35,239 bases of DNA from a virus: IMG/VR virus record IMGVR_UViG_3300031565_010406, positions 1-35,239 of that record; one strand, written 5' to 3'. The notes under the pieces are model-generated. The model ran no database searches, had not been told where the DNA came from, and worked only from the letters and a program-made list of their open reading frames with translations. Below are positions 23,646-31,715 of the stretch, one piece after another. Made by a program: the position numbers and the translations under genes. How positions within the stretch are numbered: position 1 is the first letter of the stretch; every line of letters begins with the position of its first letter.

Positions 23646-24302
23646 TCAGATACCGTCTCGCACCGAGTCTCGGTCCCAACCAGGACGCTGGATGGGCACC
23701 CGTTTGTCGACCCTGAGCAGCAGCTGCCGGCGGATCTCCGTCAGCTGCACGTTGAACGAGTCCAGCCGACCGGTCGCCCACTCCAGCCAGTGCTCGGGCG
23801 TCTCCGTGGACACGCCGGCCTCGCCCACGGACCCGCGCGCTTTCTCCATGGCAGCGTAGCCACCCGCACCCCCGACCACCACCTCTTCGTGCTCTGCCGG
23901 CACCGTGGTTTCCGTGGCGCTGTTCAGGTCCTCAATGGTCTGCGGCTTCTGGTAGTAGACGCGCACCACGTCACCCGACGCCGGCTCGCCCCCGTCCAGT
24001 ACATAGAGCGTCGCCCCCCAAAGCTCCCACTGCCGCCACTCGGGAGGATCTTCGGGCGCCGTGCTCGTGTACGGGTACCACACCCTGACCACCCTCGTCA
24101 GCCCGGTCAGTGTCGAGAGGGAGACCTCGCGACCGTCCGCCGCCAGCGTGATCGTCCCCACCGCCTCCTGGGGCCGCGCCCGAGAGTACCCCGACAGCGC
24201 CCTCTCGATAGCACGGTCGATCTCACCCGCAGTCCAGACCGCGTTGCCCGCATCGTCCAGGTCTTGCTCGACCAGCTCCCGGAGCTCGCTCAGGGTGCTC
24301 AT
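23646..24302 (-). CDS. Head-tail adaptor-like protein
   Basis: 218 residues from the ATG that overlaps the stop of the 24299 gene (ATGA). The N-terminal helix set (LSELRELVEQDLDD...WTAGEIDRAIERAL) and later E.PEHWLEWATGRLDSFN match the helical build of phage adaptor or connector proteins, and the middle is a beta insertion. It probably joins the portal to the tail. The first 28 residues of the longer open frame are not used. Confidence 0.7.
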   Translation of the reverse strand: MSTLSELRELVEQDLDDAGNAVWTAGEIDRAIERALSGYSRARPQEAVGTITLAADGREVSLSTLTGLTRVVRVWYPYTSTAPEDPPEWRQWELWGATLYVLDGGEPASGDVVRVYYQKPQTIEDLNSATETTVPAEHEEVVVGGAGGYAAMEKARGSVGEAGVSTETPEHWLEWATGRLDSFNVQLTEIRRQLLLRVDKRVPIQRPGWDRDSVRDGI

Positions 24303-24565
24303 CGGTAGGCCACCGTCACGCTGGGCGCGGTGCCAGTGATCGTCGCGTACATCCCCACGCCGTAGGCTACATCCAGGACCGCGCACACCGACACGCCCGC
24401 GGCCGCTGCGAGGCTGATGATCGCGTCGCCAGCGGTGGCCACCTCATCTCCGAGGACCACGGTCGCCGCGTCCGACCCTCCAGTGAGGGCGATCGAGTGA
24501 ATCACGCCAGGCCCGCTCTTGATGAGGCCGCTGGCCGCCAGGTTGGTGTACTTGTAGATCTCCAC
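24299..24565 (-). CDS. Small virion-associated protein
   Basis: 88 residues from GTG 24565 after AGGAGGCAGACA. It is rich in Ala, Gly, Val and Thr, with alternating strands and no charged patches, similar to small beta-sandwich head or tail proteins. The starts and stops overlap with the adaptor gene. Exact role unknown. Confidence 0.65.
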   Translation of the reverse strand: MEIYKYTNLAASGLIKSGPGVIHSIALTGGSDAATVVLGDEVATAGDAIISLAAAAGVSVCAVLDVAYGVGMYATITGTAPSVTVAYR

Positions 24566-24575
24566 TGTCTGCCTC

Positions 24576-25406
24576 CTATCTTGGTACCACCATCACCCAA
24601 TCCAGATAGAAATTGAGCCCGTCTCCCTCACTGTAGGCCTGCCAGAAGGGCGTCAACGATATTGTTGGGATGTCGGTCGTTTTCGTCACCAGATGAACCC
24701 CATCAACCCAGTAGTCAACGCGACCCGTAGATACCTCGATGGCGTGCACATGCCACCCCGTGTCCGCTGCTACTGAACTCGCGACAAATGAGCCAGACCC
24801 GCTCTGATTGCTGCGGACCACCCAATTAGCAGACTCCGAACCCCTGAAGCCTGCCTGTATCCAGTCCCCGCTGATCGCCCCCATCGTGAACTGACAACTC
24901 CCCAAGGCACCGCTGATCGCTCGCATGATCATCACGAAGCCGCCATCCGGGTCTAGCGTGTCGTGGTTATGCGCCGCGCTCCCCAGGTACAGCCGGCCAT
25001 ACTGCCCTGCCCCTGCGACCGCGCTAAGCCTCACCAGGCCGCCGTGATTCTCGAACAGTCCCGAGGTTCCAACGTTGACCTTCGCCTCATACTGCGGGTG
25101 CAGCGCCTGCCCCAGGAAGTCATCGGTCCACGCCCGCGCCAGATCGGTCATCGTCAGAGTCGGTCCCCACGAGTCCAGCACCAGCCCCGGCGTCGGCGCA
25201 TCACCAATCGTGCACACCACCACCCCACTAGCCCCATCCTCGAAGAACAGCACCCCGCACCCCGCGCCCTCCACCATCAACTGAGCGTCGATGTCCTGCG
25301 ACACAGGCACCGCCAGGGCCAGCCTCGACATCGAACCCACCAGCAAGACGTCGGCCTTGTGGTTCGTCCAATCGTACGATCTCACTACGCCCCGGTAAAA
25401 GCGCAT
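24576..25406 (-). CDS. Virion protein with concanavalin-like C-terminal domain
   Basis: 276 residues. The first 75 residues look like a small OB/SH3-type barrel as in tail-spike or baseplate proteins (MRFYRGVVRSYDWTNHKADV). The rest (FENHGGLVRLSA..., WVVRSNQSGSGSF, GWHVHAIEVSTGRVDYWVDG) has the strand pattern of LamG/concanavalin-like sugar-binding domains. Possible receptor binding. The fold calls are by pattern only. Confidence 0.65.
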   Translation of the reverse strand: MRFYRGVVRSYDWTNHKADVLLVGSMSRLALAVPVSQDIDAQLMVEGAGCGVLFFEDGASGVVVCTIGDAPTPGLVLDSWGPTLTMTDLARAWTDDFLGQALHPQYEAKVNVGTSGLFENHGGLVRLSAVAGAGQYGRLYLGSAAHNHDTLDPDGGFVMIMRAISGALGSCQFTMGAISGDWIQAGFRGSESANWVVRSNQSGSGSFVASSVAADTGWHVHAIEVSTGRVDYWVDGVHLVTKTTDIPTISLTPFWQAYSEGDGLNFYLDWVMVVPR

Positions 25407-25419
25407 CCTTCCTCGCTTT

Positions 25420-25459
25420 GGTGACGGCCGGCCGTCCTCGAGGACGCGGCCGTGTCACC
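25420..25459. repeat. 40-bp GGTGAC/GTCACC element
   Basis: Almost fully palindromic: GGTGACGGCCGG...CCTCGAGG...GCGGCCGTGTCACC. It is 6 bp from the next member. Confidence 0.8.
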
Positions 25460-25465
25460 AACCCT

Positions 25466-25505
25466 GGTGACAACCCTGGCCACGATCGGCAGCTGATCTG
25501 TCTCC
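25466..25505. repeat. 40-bp GGTGAC/GTCACC element, imperfect
   Basis: GGTGAC-N28-GTCTCC, directly beside the 25420 copy. Confidence 0.6.
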
Positions 25506-25514
25506 AATAAGGGG

Positions 25515-25583
25515 GAGTCGGGGAAACCGGGACCGCCGACCCATTCTCCCCGACTCATAAGACGGCTGGGTGGGACAGCCGTC
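25515..25583 (-). terminator. Double hairpin, attenuator or terminator
   Basis: In transcription order: GACGGCTG/CAGCCGTC (25583-25561), then GAGTCGGGGA/TCCCCGACTC (25556-25515), followed by CCCCCTTATT. Both lie behind the 25594 gene and could lower expression of downstream genes relative to the head genes. Confidence 0.6.
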
Positions 25584-25593
25584 ACTCTACCGA

Positions 25594-25968
25594 CTAGGCC
25601 TGGGCCCCTGCCAGGTAGTAGACGACCACGTCGAACTCCGCCGTGGGAGTGGTCCCGCCGGTCAGGTTCAGGTCTACCTCTACCACGCTCCCCGCCGCGA
25701 TGGTGACCGGGGTCTCAGTGCCGCCCATGTGCGGCGTGAGCCAGGTCCCAGGGGTAAGAGCCGTGTCCGCCGTGATCGCCGTGATCACGTCCGCCGTGTC
25801 ATCCTGGATGTCCACGGTGCATCCCGTCGGCGTGCCCGTGAACACGGTCGCACAGAGGGAGACGCCGACGACCGTCATAGCCTCCAGCGCCTTGAACGCG
25901 ATCACGCTGTCGGCATCGGCCAGTGGAGACACGTGGAACGGGAGTACTCTCATCACTTCGTTGGCCAT
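25594..25968 (-). CDS. Small virion protein, possible head decoration
   Basis: 124 residues, ATG after AAAGGAGCATTACCC. It is Thr/Ala/Val-rich, with alternating strands and few charges. It is followed by strong hairpins, which would set a high level for the gene, as expected for an abundant head protein. Not matched to a family. Confidence 0.6.
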   Translation of the reverse strand: MANEVMRVLPFHVSPLADADSVIAFKALEAMTVVGVSLCATVFTGTPTGCTVDIQDDTADVITAITADTALTPGTWLTPHMGGTETPVTIAAGSVVEVDLNLTGGTTPTAEFDVVVYYLAGAQA

Positions 25969-25982
25969 GGGTAATGCTCCTT

Positions 25983-26480
25983 TCAGACGTTGTTGCGAAG
26001 ATAGTTGACGGCCTTGAGCCCGGCCTTCGACAGTCCGTGGGTGGTCTGCGAGGCGAAGAACGCCGTGAATGCCATTTGCCCGCCCCTCGCCACACTGTCA
26101 GCGTCGCAGCTGGTCACAAACCTGAGAACCGACAGGTCCAGCCCCAGCCCTCTACCCAAGCACCCGAGACACACCGGAGCAAACCCCAGGGCCACGCAGC
26201 CAACCAGCCACAAGAACCGCTTCGTCTCCCAGGTGAGGGAGTCCCATCGCTTCTGCACCCCAGGTATCACCTCCAGAACGATGGCCAGCCCGCCCGCCAG
26301 CAGCGACACGATGAGCTCCGCCGACAGCCCCCCGGTCACCGGCTCCGTCACTGGCTGAGCAACCGGCGCCTGCACCAGTGGCGCAGCACCAGCCACCAAC
26401 GGATACAGCAGCACCAGCGCCACCAAAGCCAGCCCCAGCGCCACGACGACCAATACACCATTCCCCCGTTGAGTAGTCAT
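25983..26480 (-). CDS. Three-helix membrane protein, holin-like
   Basis: 165 residues from ATG 26480 after GGAGGGGAGC. Segments: residues 8-27, about 55-75 (AELIVSLLAGGLAIVLEVIP) and about 92-113 (FLWLVGCVALGFAPVCLGCL). The loop after segment two has RWDSLTWETKR, and the C-terminal tail is soluble. A holin role is possible, but it lies in the head block, not beside the lysins, so a virion membrane-contact protein is an alternative. Confidence 0.6.
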   Translation of the reverse strand: MTTQRGNGVLVVVALGLALVALVLLYPLVAGAAPLVQAPVAQPVTEPVTGGLSAELIVSLLAGGLAIVLEVIPGVQKRWDSLTWETKRFLWLVGCVALGFAPVCLGCLGRGLGLDLSVLRFVTSCDADSVARGGQMAFTAFFASQTTHGLSKAGLKAVNYLRNNV

Positions 26481-26502
26481 GCTCCCCTCCTCTCCGACCG
26501 GT

Positions 26503-26552
26503 GGTGACAGCGGCCGGCGGGATCCCCGCGCCCTCACCGCACCGCTGCCACC
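26503..26552. repeat. Variant GGTGAC element, 50 bp
   Basis: GGTGACAGCGG pairs with CCGCTGCCACC (one mismatch) at 50-bp span, about one helical turn longer than the usual 40. Confidence 0.45.
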
Positions 26553-26572
26553 AACTCCATAGCGTTATCGCT

Positions 26573-28603
26573 CTAAGTGACGTTGCTCTTATGCAGTGGC
26601 CTATAGTCCGCCACCCCTCCGGCGACGAAGAAGCGGCACTTGATCCGCAACTCGTCGTTGCTCCACATGGACCCCACGACCTGGTCATCGGCTACGAACA
26701 GCTCAGGCTCCCGCCCGTACCGGTAGCCGAGGCACACCCCGGGGCAGTCGTTGGGCTCGCACACCGCCGCCCAATCCTTGGCATCCGTCCACTCCGGAAC
26801 CACGACCACGCGGGCACTGCCGGCCCTGGGCTCCAGGTAGTGGTAGGTCGCCTCCGCGGACCACGGTTGCTCGAAGATCGTCAGCGCCGTTCGCTCTAGC
26901 TCGATCGGCACCAGGCAAAAATGTGGCCGGATGGCCAGCGGAGCCGCAGACCCTGGCTCCGTCTGCTGGTACACCGCCTGCACCACAACATCCCACTGCG
27001 CGGCACTGAGCGCCGTCGTCAGCAGGTTCGTGTGGTTCCCCGCGTCGAACACGTTGTGCGTGCACGACATCACCGGCCCGATACCCGCGTTGTCCGTGAA
27101 CATCGCCGACACCAGAGAGGACAGCGTCCGCCAGGCCGCGTTGCCCAGCTCCCTGGGAATACGCTTGACAGACCCGACATCGTCCCGGTCCATCATCTCC
27201 AGCGTGATCCCGATGTAGCCGCCCTTCTTCACGAAGTCCGCCGTCTCCTCCGCATCCGCCCAGTCAAGCTCCGTGTACGGCCCGCCCTCAGACACCGTGG
27301 GCAGCGCACCGATGCCGCCGGTCTTCATCCACGTGACCTGGTTGAGAGAACCGAAGTCCTCTTCGTAGGCGATGGGCGCCCACCACCGAGGCCGCACGTT
27401 GTACGCCTGCAGTAAAACCTTGTTGAGCACGTTCTTGACCACGGAGGTCATCGAGGCCGCGGTGACGTTGGCCAGCCGCACCCGCTCCGGATTGAACGTG
27501 CCATAGAAGTCGTAGTCGCCGCTCAGCATGAGGTACATCTCCCGGATACCCGACAGGCGAGGTATATCCGAGTGCTCCTCGGGGACCTCCAGCCCCATGA
27601 ACTTCTCGAACGCCAGCTCCACGCGCTCCAGGCTGGTCAGCATGCCCGACACGCGAGACCCGTCCAGCGCGTCGCCTGCCCCGATGACCACCTGGTCCTC
27701 CAGCATGCCCGCCAGCATCTTGCGGTACCGCTCGATCTCCCCGGTCAGCACCTCGGGAACGAACACCTTCCCGCTGAACTGAGCGCGGACCGCGTCTTTC
27801 ATCGGTTGTGGGAGCTCGCACCATGTCAGCGCCCCCTCCAGGACCGTCTGACACTGTGCGCGTAGGAGCTCCTGGGCTTGCTCTGCCGCCTCGTCGACAG
27901 CGGTGGCCGCGTTCACGGCCCGCGCGCTCTCTTCCGCACGGCCGGCTGCCCCTGCCCTGAGCTCATTCCTGACTCTGGTTTCCTCGGCCCCAGGGGACTG
28001 CGAGGCGGGCGTGGAGTCAGTCTGGACTTGTGCCCCTTCCGTCTTCACTTGGTCCTCAGGCATGATGTTTCCCCCTCTCACTGAATTGAGGACACGATCA
28101 AACGACCCGCCAGATGCGGGATAGAAAACGACGTCCACTGAGTACACATCGCTGACCGCCATAACCACCCTGGTCTCGCCCTCCAGGTAGTAGCTGGCCA
28201 GCAGGTCCGCAGACAGCCCCACGTTGGGCACCGCTAGACCCGCCTCCCGGTCCTCGATGATCTGGTCTACAAGGGCCTCTACCCAGTCGGCACTTGGCGC
28301 GTTCGACAGGCGCAGCCGACCCCTCAGGCCTCCGCGCGGCTCCACGTCGGGATCCCAGGCCACGCCGGCCATCACCCCGACCAGGTCCCGCACACTGGCC
28401 CCCCGCTCGAACCACCCGACGTGGTCCACAAAGCAGCTGGCCCCCTCGAAGCGGCCGACCGACGCTTGCAGCACCGGCGCAGGGAACCGCCACCCATGCA
28501 GAGTGTCGCCGGCCTTGATCAGTGTCACCTCATAGTTGCCACCCTCGCCCACAGACGCCGACAGCGCCAGGGAGACTCGGGTTTCCATGGGTTCCGGTGC
28601 CAT
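26573..28603 (-). CDS. Prohead protease-scaffold-major capsid fusion
   Basis: 676 residues; GGAGG stands 8 nt before the ATG. Residues about 1-180 resemble a prohead protease (ITLIKAG-like strand, HGWRFPAPVL, GASCFVDHVGW, VGLSADLLASYY). About 185-260 is an Ala/Glu/Gln-rich helical scaffold-like link. From about 300 to 676 is the capsid part (RLSGIREMYLMLSGDYDFYG, MTSVVKNVLNKVL, GGYIGITLEMMDRDD, and a late VFYRYGREPELF-like strand). Fusions of protease and coat in one chain are known but uncommon; the protease must free the coat by cutting itself out. A single gene in place of three fits the compact virion operon. Confidence 0.82.
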   Translation of the reverse strand: MAPEPMETRVSLALSASVGEGGNYEVTLIKAGDTLHGWRFPAPVLQASVGRFEGASCFVDHVGWFERGASVRDLVGVMAGVAWDPDVEPRGGLRGRLRLSNAPSADWVEALVDQIIEDREAGLAVPNVGLSADLLASYYLEGETRVVMAVSDVYSVDVVFYPASGGSFDRVLNSVRGGNIMPEDQVKTEGAQVQTDSTPASQSPGAEETRVRNELRAGAAGRAEESARAVNAATAVDEAAEQAQELLRAQCQTVLEGALTWCELPQPMKDAVRAQFSGKVFVPEVLTGEIERYRKMLAGMLEDQVVIGAGDALDGSRVSGMLTSLERVELAFEKFMGLEVPEEHSDIPRLSGIREMYLMLSGDYDFYGTFNPERVRLANVTAASMTSVVKNVLNKVLLQAYNVRPRWWAPIAYEEDFGSLNQVTWMKTGGIGALPTVSEGGPYTELDWADAEETADFVKKGGYIGITLEMMDRDDVGSVKRIPRELGNAAWRTLSSLVSAMFTDNAGIGPVMSCTHNVFDAGNHTNLLTTALSAAQWDVVVQAVYQQTEPGSAAPLAIRPHFCLVPIELERTALTIFEQPWSAEATYHYLEPRAGSARVVVVPEWTDAKDWAAVCEPNDCPGVCLGYRYGREPELFVADDQVVGSMWSNDELRIKCRFFVAGGVADYRPLHKSNVT

Positions 28604-28606
28604 CCT

Positions 28607-28996
28607 CTAGTCCTCCCTCATCCAGACCCGCTTCTGCCCCACAGGTCCCTCGATGATCACCACGCGGTCCGCGTACACACTCGACGCCATCACGCTGTCA
28701 GCATCGATGCGCAGAGCTTCCAGAGCCGCATGGAACACCATCTCGTCACCCTCCACCCGCGCCTCCGCCAGCTCCGCCCTAGATGGACCCACGAAGTTGT
28801 CACCCTCGCCCAACGCCGGCTCCTCTTCATCCTCACCCAGGCCCGCCACGATCTCCACTGCCACCGGCACGATCTCCACCGCCTGCTCCGCCTCGACAGC
28901 CCTCGGGTACACCGGCTCAGGGTGCTCCCGCTTCATGTGGCGCCGTAGACCTGACCGGCTCTGATACGGCTTCCCGCACTCAGAGCACTCGTACAT
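28607..28996 (-). CDS. C2H2 zinc-finger protein
   Basis: 129 residues from ATG 28996 after GGAGGGAACG. Residues 1-27 form a classical C2H2 finger: Cys4, Cys7, His20, His25 with spacing C-x2-C-x12-H-x4-H and the YQSRSGLRRHMKREH helix. A Glu-rich link (about 58-70) and a C-terminal beta segment (VYADRVVIIEGPVGQKRVW) follow. It stands between portal and capsid. C2H2 fingers are rare in bacteria but recur in archaeal viruses and some phages. DNA binding during packaging or regulation is plausible, not shown. Confidence 0.8.
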   Translation of the reverse strand: MYECSECGKPYQSRSGLRRHMKREHPEPVYPRAVEAEQAVEIVPVAVEIVAGLGEDEEEPALGEGDNFVGPSRAELAEARVEGDEMVFHAALEALRIDADSVMASSVYADRVVIIEGPVGQKRVWMRED

Positions 28997-29009
28997 CGTT
29001 CCCTCCTTT

Positions 29010-29059
29010 GGCGACACCTAGTCGCCCGATCCGCCGGCCGCCGCAGGCTTTTTGTCACC
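29010..29059. repeat. Possible variant GGTGAC element, 50 bp
   Basis: GGCGAC-N38-GTCACC spans the portal stop and the gap before the zinc-finger gene. It is weaker than the other members and overlaps coding sequence. Confidence 0.3.
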
Positions 29060-30370
29060 AGCGCCGCCGCTCCCCTCTTCCTCGATCTCCCTCATGAGCG
29101 CTTCCACGTCCACAACCTCGCCCGCGAACTTGTAGGCCAACTCCATGGCCTTGCGCTCCGTGATCCAACCCCGGTCCCTCATGGCACCCAGGTATTCGAT
29201 GATCTCCCCGGCCGCCTGCGCCACCCTCAGACTGTCCTCTTCTCGCAGTTCCGACACCGTGTAGCTGAGTTGCAGCCCTCCCCGCGGTTTGCCCATCCGC
29301 CCCGACACACGCGCCCTGTACGCTGCCTTCTCGATCAAATCGAGCAGCATGCCACAGAAGAACCTCTGCCGGTGCTCGTAGTGGCGCACCGTCGGCCCCG
29401 CCATCTCCTTGGCCGTGCTCCTGGTGGCGCTCTCACCCTCCGCCAGGTAGTGCAGAGGGATACCGGCACCCGCGGCGATCATCAGCCGCAGCGCCTTCCC
29501 ATCGGCCTGCACATCCTCCGCCTCGATCTTCGGCTGCACCGGCGACCACTCTTCGCTATCGTCGGTCACGATCACCGACCCCGGAGACGGAGGCTTTGCG
29601 TACTGCCCTTGCTTGGCCTCAATGTCACCTGGCGAGGCGTTCGTCAGCTTCACGTGCCAGAGGAAAGCGTTCTTGTACCGGTTCACTCGTACCCGGTCCT
29701 CTAGCCACTCTCGGTACCTCCGCAGCCACGCCAGCAGAGGAGTCAGGTCGCCCTGGCCCCGCACGCATCCGACCGGCCTGTTGATGGCGTAGTGGAGCAT
29801 GACCGGCGTCTCCACGTCATCCTTGGCCGTCTCCCACCCGGACCACCACTTGCCATCGATGGGGTTGTCGTTGCGCAGTTCGTGGTACCTGAGTTCCTTC
29901 TCGAGATCGTCCGGGCTGGTCTCGATGCGGTCTATTTTGATGGCGGGTATGGCGCGGAAGTAGCTCAGGCCGTCAGCCGGGTTGGTGTAGATGACGACGA
30001 AAATCTCACCCGCCCGGCTGAGCTCGTCGCACCAGCTATAGAGCCTCATCCCCATGTTGTTCAGCCGATGACTCCACAGCTCCCCGATGAACTTGTCCAC
30101 GTACGCCACCGGCGACGTGACTTGAACCCCGTCTCCCACCACGTAGTCCGTGGTCAGCGCCACGATACGGAAGGCCAGCGGGTTTGTCCGCCACGCCTTG
30201 AGTGCATCCTCAAAGTCGTCCCGCAACTCCCACCACTTCTTGTCCTGCGGGCCAGCTGCGCCATCCACTTGCCTCCACCACTTGTCGTCCACAACCTTGA
30301 CTGCGGACCTGACACGCTCCGCGATCACGTCACCGAACAGCCACGCGGCAACGGTCCCTCTGATGCTCAC
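29018..30370 (-). CDS. Portal protein
   Basis: 450 residues; the start overlaps the small-terminase stop by 4 nt. Portal signs: FRIVALTTDYVVGDGVQV near residue 65, ELWSHRLNNMG...DELSRAGEIFVVIYTN, ...AINRPVGCVRGQGDLTPLL, and LRLMIAAGAGIPLHYLAEGE with the AATRSTAKE-like helix. A twelve-fold ring at one head vertex forms the DNA gate and the seat of the terminase. The last 25 residues are a Gly/Ala/Lys-rich tail. Clear family call. Confidence 0.88.
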   Translation of the reverse strand: MSIRGTVAAWLFGDVIAERVRSAVKVVDDKWWRQVDGAAGPQDKKWWELRDDFEDALKAWRTNPLAFRIVALTTDYVVGDGVQVTSPVAYVDKFIGELWSHRLNNMGMRLYSWCDELSRAGEIFVVIYTNPADGLSYFRAIPAIKIDRIETSPDDLEKELRYHELRNDNPIDGKWWSGWETAKDDVETPVMLHYAINRPVGCVRGQGDLTPLLAWLRRYREWLEDRVRVNRYKNAFLWHVKLTNASPGDIEAKQGQYAKPPSPGSVIVTDDSEEWSPVQPKIEAEDVQADGKALRLMIAAGAGIPLHYLAEGESATRSTAKEMAGPTVRHYEHRQRFFCGMLLDLIEKAAYRARVSGRMGKPRGGLQLSYTVSELREEDSLRVAQAAGEIIEYLGAMRDRGWITERKAMELAYKFAGEVVDVEALMREIEEEGSGGAGDKKPAAAGGSGD

Positions 30371-30762
30371 AGTTCTACCCCCAATTCCTCGCTCATATCG
30401 TCCAGCGCGCGAGCCACGGCCTGTTCAATCGCGCCCTCACTCTCGCCCGCACTCTGGAGCTTGCTTCGCGTCTCGATCAACCGGCGCAGCTGACCGGTCG
30501 CCCGTCCCACCAGTTCCACCGTTTTCTCCGGCCCGAGCTTGGACGTCAGCACGCGCAGAATCACCACCCGCAGCATCCCGATCTCTTCATCCAGCGTGAG
30601 CTCCGCCACCGCCAGCTTTCCGATCTCGAGCAGTTCCTCGTCGGTGAACGACCGAGAGTAGAATCCGCTCTTGATGGCGTTCTCATTCCCTGGCTGGCCA
30701 CCCCGCGTGCTCCTGACGTCGAACCCCAGCTTCCCGCTATCACCGCTCTTCTTCTTCGCCAT
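30367..30762 (-). CDS. Small terminase-like DNA-binding protein
   Basis: 131 residues from the ATG at 30762 after GGAGATCCTGG. The RGGQPGNENAIKSGFYS motif near the N-terminus is typical of proteins placed where small terminases are expected, followed by helical segments (FTDEELLEIGKLAVAELTLD..., VELVGRATGQLRRLIETRSK). It would mark viral DNA for packaging. Its stop overlaps the portal start. The partner large subunit is far away at 22082. Confidence 0.7.
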   Translation of the reverse strand: MAKKKSGDSGKLGFDVRSTRGGQPGNENAIKSGFYSRSFTDEELLEIGKLAVAELTLDEEIGMLRVVILRVLTSKLGPEKTVELVGRATGQLRRLIETRSKLQSAGESEGAIEQAVARALDDMSEELGVEL

Positions 30763-30892
30763 CCAGGATCTCCACCATGTGCTCAACCTCGCCGGGATCG
30801 GGGACCACCGCCACCAGCACCAGCAACAGGAGGTGATACAGCGTCGCCGCCACCCCCACCGCCAGCCGCCCTACAACAACCCTACCGTCCAC
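30740..30892 (-). CDS. Small single-span membrane protein
   Basis: 50 residues, from GTG 30892 after GGGAGGTCGGCA, overlapping the stop of the upstream membrane gene by 11 nt and the small-terminase start by 23 nt. One hydrophobic span (VVVGRLAVGVAATLYHLLLL and on), then an acidic tail ending GEEEER. The gap it fills has no other use. Could be a spanin- or antiholin-like peptide, but nothing decides this. Confidence 0.5.
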   Translation of the reverse strand: MDGRVVVGRLAVGVAATLYHLLLLVLVAVVPDPGEVEHMVEILDGEEEER

Positions 30893-31214
30893 TGCCGACC
30901 TCCCTTCTCACGATGAGCAGAGACACAAGACCGGTCGCCCCCAGCCCTACCAACGACACCATCAGGACCGGCACCCAGAGGCGGTCCACCAACCCCTCGA
31001 ACGTCATAACCAGCCGCGCCTCGCAAGCAACGTAGTACACCGCCCCCCATAGCAGGTTCACCAGAAACACAAAGCCGGTCAGCAGAATCAGCGCCAACCG
31101 ACCGGGGGAGTGACGCTGCAGCCGCGTCGAGAAGTACCAGCACGCCAGCGCACTCAGCAGGAGAATCGCACACATTACGCCTAGTACAGCCGTTTGAGCC
31201 GGTTCCAGCCTCAC
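30882..31214 (-). CDS. Three-span membrane protein
   Basis: 110 residues from GTG 31214 with GGAGGACTC directly upstream; the longer frame to 31304 lacks a ribosome site. Membrane spans: about 9-28 (TAVLGVMCAILLLSALACWY), 40-62 and 78-102, short loops, and a basic end. It lies between an unknown early gene and the packaging genes. A holin or superinfection-exclusion role would fit; no family was recognised. Confidence 0.65.
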   Translation of the reverse strand: MRLEPAQTAVLGVMCAILLLSALACWYFSTRLQRHSPGRLALILLTGFVFLVNLLWGAVYYVACEARLVMTFEGLVDRLWVPVLMVSLVGLGATGLVSLLIVRREVGSGR

Positions 31215-31313
31215 GAGTCCTCCGTAATCGCCCGCAGACGGCTCGCACACAGCCGCAGACAGGGCAATCGTACCACACGAGGGCCAGGACACACAATCGA
31301 CCACAAAGGCACC

Positions 31314-31715
31314 TTAGACGGCCTCTAGGCGCTCCCCACCGAGATCACGCGGCAGAGGGCGCTCGTAGCACATCCCATCAGACAAACCGAAGGTACACAG
31401 AGAGAGCCCCGTGTCCATCACCACCCGCAACCCCGCCACCATTCCAAACGTCCCATCCGCGTTCAGCACCAATCGGCCCAAAACCTGAGCCGGCGTCTGC
31501 AGCACAAGGATCGTCGGCTCCCGACCAGTCCGCTCCCTGTAATTCTCCACCGCCACCCCGACCACCGCCTCCATGCACCCTACCATCTCAGGCGTCTTCC
31601 AGTTCGCCTCCAACCCCCGCTTCCTCATGCTCTCGCCCCAGTCGTACCAACGATACTCACAGGGCGCCGGCGCCGGCTTGAGAGCGTCCTCGAACCCCAG
31701 TTGCACGCTGGTCAT
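31314..31715 (-). CDS. Hypothetical early protein
   Basis: 133 residues from the ATG that overlaps the initiator's stop (ATGA, start 31715). It has EYRWYDWGESMRKRGLEANW near the N-terminus and a later beta-rich part (TILVLQTPAQVLGRLVLN, AGLRVVMDTGLSLC). Coupled to the initiator gene, so perhaps a replication partner. Not recognised. Confidence 0.65.
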   Translation of the reverse strand: MTSVQLGFEDALKPAPAPCEYRWYDWGESMRKRGLEANWKTPEMVGCMEAVVGVAVENYRERTGREPTILVLQTPAQVLGRLVLNADGTFGMVAGLRVVMDTGLSLCTFGLSDGMCYERPLPRDLGGERLEAV

